Positions 63,993 through 64,000 of a DNA stretch of 64,000 nt are shown here, in pieces. The stretch lies in the NCBI RefSeq assembly GCF_904067045.1, contig NZ_CAJFDC010000036.1, forward strand, positions 1,318,001-1,382,000, read 5' to 3'. The position numbers and the translations under genes are program-made. The DNA comes from Pseudomonas sp. FEN. GTDB lineage: Bacteria > Pseudomonadota > Gammaproteobacteria > Pseudomonadales > Pseudomonadaceae. Within the stretch, counting starts at the first letter, position 1, and each line of letters begins with the position of its first letter. Below the pieces are notes generated by a model. It had not been told where the DNA came from, ran no database searches, and saw only the letters and a program-made list of their open reading frames with translations.

Positions 63993-64000
63993 GTTCTACC

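Overview
The window is a GC-rich chromosomal segment from a gamma-proteobacterium that is almost certainly a fluorescent-type Pseudomonas. The gene order matches, as I remember it, the conserved Pseudomonas arrangement: yhiI-rbbA-yhhJ exporter, ubiD-rho-trxA, ppx/ppk/hemB, algP-FKBP-algQ-dsbB, hemYXDC-algR-algZ(fimS)-argH, cyaA-rnk-cyaY-lptM-lysA-dapF-xerC and sutA. The many GTGGCGAGCGGGCTTGCCC-type REP/BIME elements at gene ends are also typical of the P. fluorescens complex. No rRNA, tRNA, CRISPR array or complete insertion sequence was seen.

Layout. 1-5459: tail of an EVE-domain protein, then a three-gene ABC exporter operon. 5321-6391: a 357-bp unit in three tandem copies, made of the yhhJ 3' end, a BIME and the 3' end of a FliL-like gene. 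6.3-10.7 kb: FliL-like protein, quinone oxidoreductase, an accessory patch holding an ExoY/CyaA-type nucleotidyl cyclase toxin homologue with AT-rich flanks, ChaC, and a small outer-membrane barrel. 10.8-15.2 kb: flavin reductase, ubiD, rho, trxA. 15.4-19.2 kb: GntR/FadR-type regulator divergent from an amino-acid ABC transporter operon, with a palindromic operator candidate between them. 19.2-23.8 kb: four-gene chaperone-usher fimbrial locus. 24.2-31 kb: ppx, ppk, hemB, DedA, sterol-desaturase-type hydroxylase. 31.2-38 kb: FTR1-cytochrome fusion, then a lipoprotein/LpoB cluster whose first gene is frameshifted relative to its paralogue. 38-44.6 kb: LysE-type exporter, ABC-F ATPase, AlgP, FKBP, AlgQ, DsbB. 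44.8-52.5 kb: tetrapyrrole genes hemC-D-X-Y, the AlgZ/AlgR two-component system, argH. 52.7-64 kb: GST, small conserved proteins, class I adenylate cyclase, Rnk, frataxin, lysine biosynthesis, XerC, a HAD phosphatase and SutA.

How the genes work together. Most of the window is core metabolism and regulation: polyphosphate turnover, haem synthesis, transcription termination, thiol redox, meso-DAP/lysine synthesis feeding peptidoglycan, cAMP production, and alginate/virulence regulators (AlgR, AlgZ, AlgQ, AlgP). The accessory parts are the ExoY-like cyclase, the fimbrial operon and the tandem intergenic amplification. The ExoY-like gene is the most interesting single item: it gives the window two unrelated nucleotidyl cyclases (class I CyaA and a class II toxin-type enzyme), and the toxin-type one has an Arg where ExoY carries a conserved active-site Asn. 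The least understood system is the lipoprotein cluster at 33.3-38.0 kb, which joins two COG3014-like paralogues, a YcfL-like lipoprotein, an LpoB-like activator and a fifth secreted protein.
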